Shown one piece after another: positions 15,881 to 16,138 of a stretch of 16,138 nt of DNA; positions within the stretch are counted from its first letter, which is position 1; each line of letters starts with the position of its first letter. Below the pieces are notes generated by a model. The model did no database searches. It was not told where the DNA came from and worked only from the letters and a program-made list of their open reading frames with translations. The DNA comes from JACMLD01 sp039915085 (lineage in GTDB: Bacteria > Bacteroidota > Bacteroidia > Chitinophagales > Chitinophagaceae): positions 1 to 16,138 of the forward strand of contig JBDSOC010000100.1 of the NCBI GenBank assembly GCA_039915085.1. Direction: 5' to 3'. The position numbers and the translations under genes were made by a program.

Positions 15881-16138
15881 ATGTATATGAAAAATAACCG
15901 CAGGGATTTTATCAAAAAAAGCGCCACGCTGGCTTCTGCCATGTCTATGGGTGGGTTTGGTTCTGCTATTGCTTCTGCACCCAATATTAATACAAAAGGA
16001 AGTACAAAAGAAAGCATGCTTACCAATGCTAAAGATGCCGGTATGGTAATGAGCGAAGCTTATTTTGCCGGCATGGATGAACGCCGCATAGCTTTTATGA
16101 AACAGCTGGATGTATTTGGCGCCGTTGGAGGCATTAAC
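15881..16138 (+). CDS. Second Tat-exported UxuA-family paralogue, truncated by window edge
   Basis: The frame is open from an ATG at 15881 (M-Y-M) or 15887 to the last base with no stop; from 15887 it gives 84 codons. It starts MKNNRRDFIKKSATLASAMS, a Tat signal nearly identical to the upstream gene, including a 30-base identical DNA stretch at 15896-15925. After the signal, RRIAFMKQLDVFGAV (66-80) matches PRIALAKQMSVFGAV (60-74) of the upstream protein, so it is the same family, while the linker between differs fully. None of the catalytic motifs lies within the window, so activity cannot be judged. Together the two genes form a tandem pair, perhaps with different substrates or as partner subunits. 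Confidence 0.82.
   Translation, partial: MYMKNNRRDFIKKSATLASAMSMGGFGSAIASAPNINTKGSTKESMLTNAKDAGMVMSEAYFAGMDERRIAFMKQLDVFGAVGGIN
15896..15925 (+). repeat. 30-base direct repeat, copy 2 (Tat signal coding region)
   Basis: Identical to 14563-14592, including silent positions, in the second UxuA-family gene. The spacing between copies is 1333 bases, one gene length plus the gap. Confidence 0.85.

Noticed and set aside
1..16138. Mobile element, phage or CRISPR explanation for the locus
   Set aside because: No transposase, integrase, terminal inverted repeats or regularly spaced repeat array was seen; repeats present are a small degenerate 41-bp cluster and a duplicated gene start.

Overview
The window looks like chromosomal DNA of a Bacteroidota bacterium, most likely of the Chitinophagaceae/Chitinophaga type. 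This rests on two SusC/SusD outer-membrane pairs, an ECF sigma factor with a FecR-type anti-sigma factor, AT-rich start regions without Shine-Dalgarno sequences, and one good match to the Bacteroidota -7 promoter element TAnnTTTG. The placement comes from gene families only. No rRNA, tRNA, CRISPR array, insertion sequence, integrase or phage gene was seen.

Left part (minus strand, reading leftwards). An exported AGE-family sugar 2-epimerase (4566-5948) is followed, after a 0.5-kb gap with degenerate 41-bp repeats, by a SusC-like TonB-dependent transporter (940-4059). A SusD-like lipoprotein follows (start at 915) and runs off the left edge. This SusC has no STN signalling domain.

Centre (plus strand). 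A secreted alpha/beta-hydrolase (start best placed at 6063) diverges from the epimerase. Next come an ECF sigma factor (7157-7756), its FecR-like membrane anti-sigma factor (7937-9136), and a second SusC (9300-12740). This SusC does carry an N-terminal STN domain, so sigma factor, FecR and SusC form a classic trans-envelope signalling unit. Its SusD partner follows at 12782-14404.

Right part (plus strand). Two tandem genes encode mannonate dehydratase (UxuA)-family proteins with twin-arginine signal peptides: 14554-15681, complete, and 15881 to the right edge, truncated. UxuA is normally cytoplasmic, so exported paralogues are the most unusual coding content here.

Inferred joint role: binding and import of oligosaccharides across the outer membrane by two related SusCD systems, with periplasmic or surface processing by an esterase-like hydrolase, a sugar 2-epimerase and lyase-like enzymes of the uronate pathway. 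This would suit a glycan or glycoside containing uronic acid, but no polysaccharide-cleaving glycoside hydrolase or lyase is present in the window, so the substrate is not determined.
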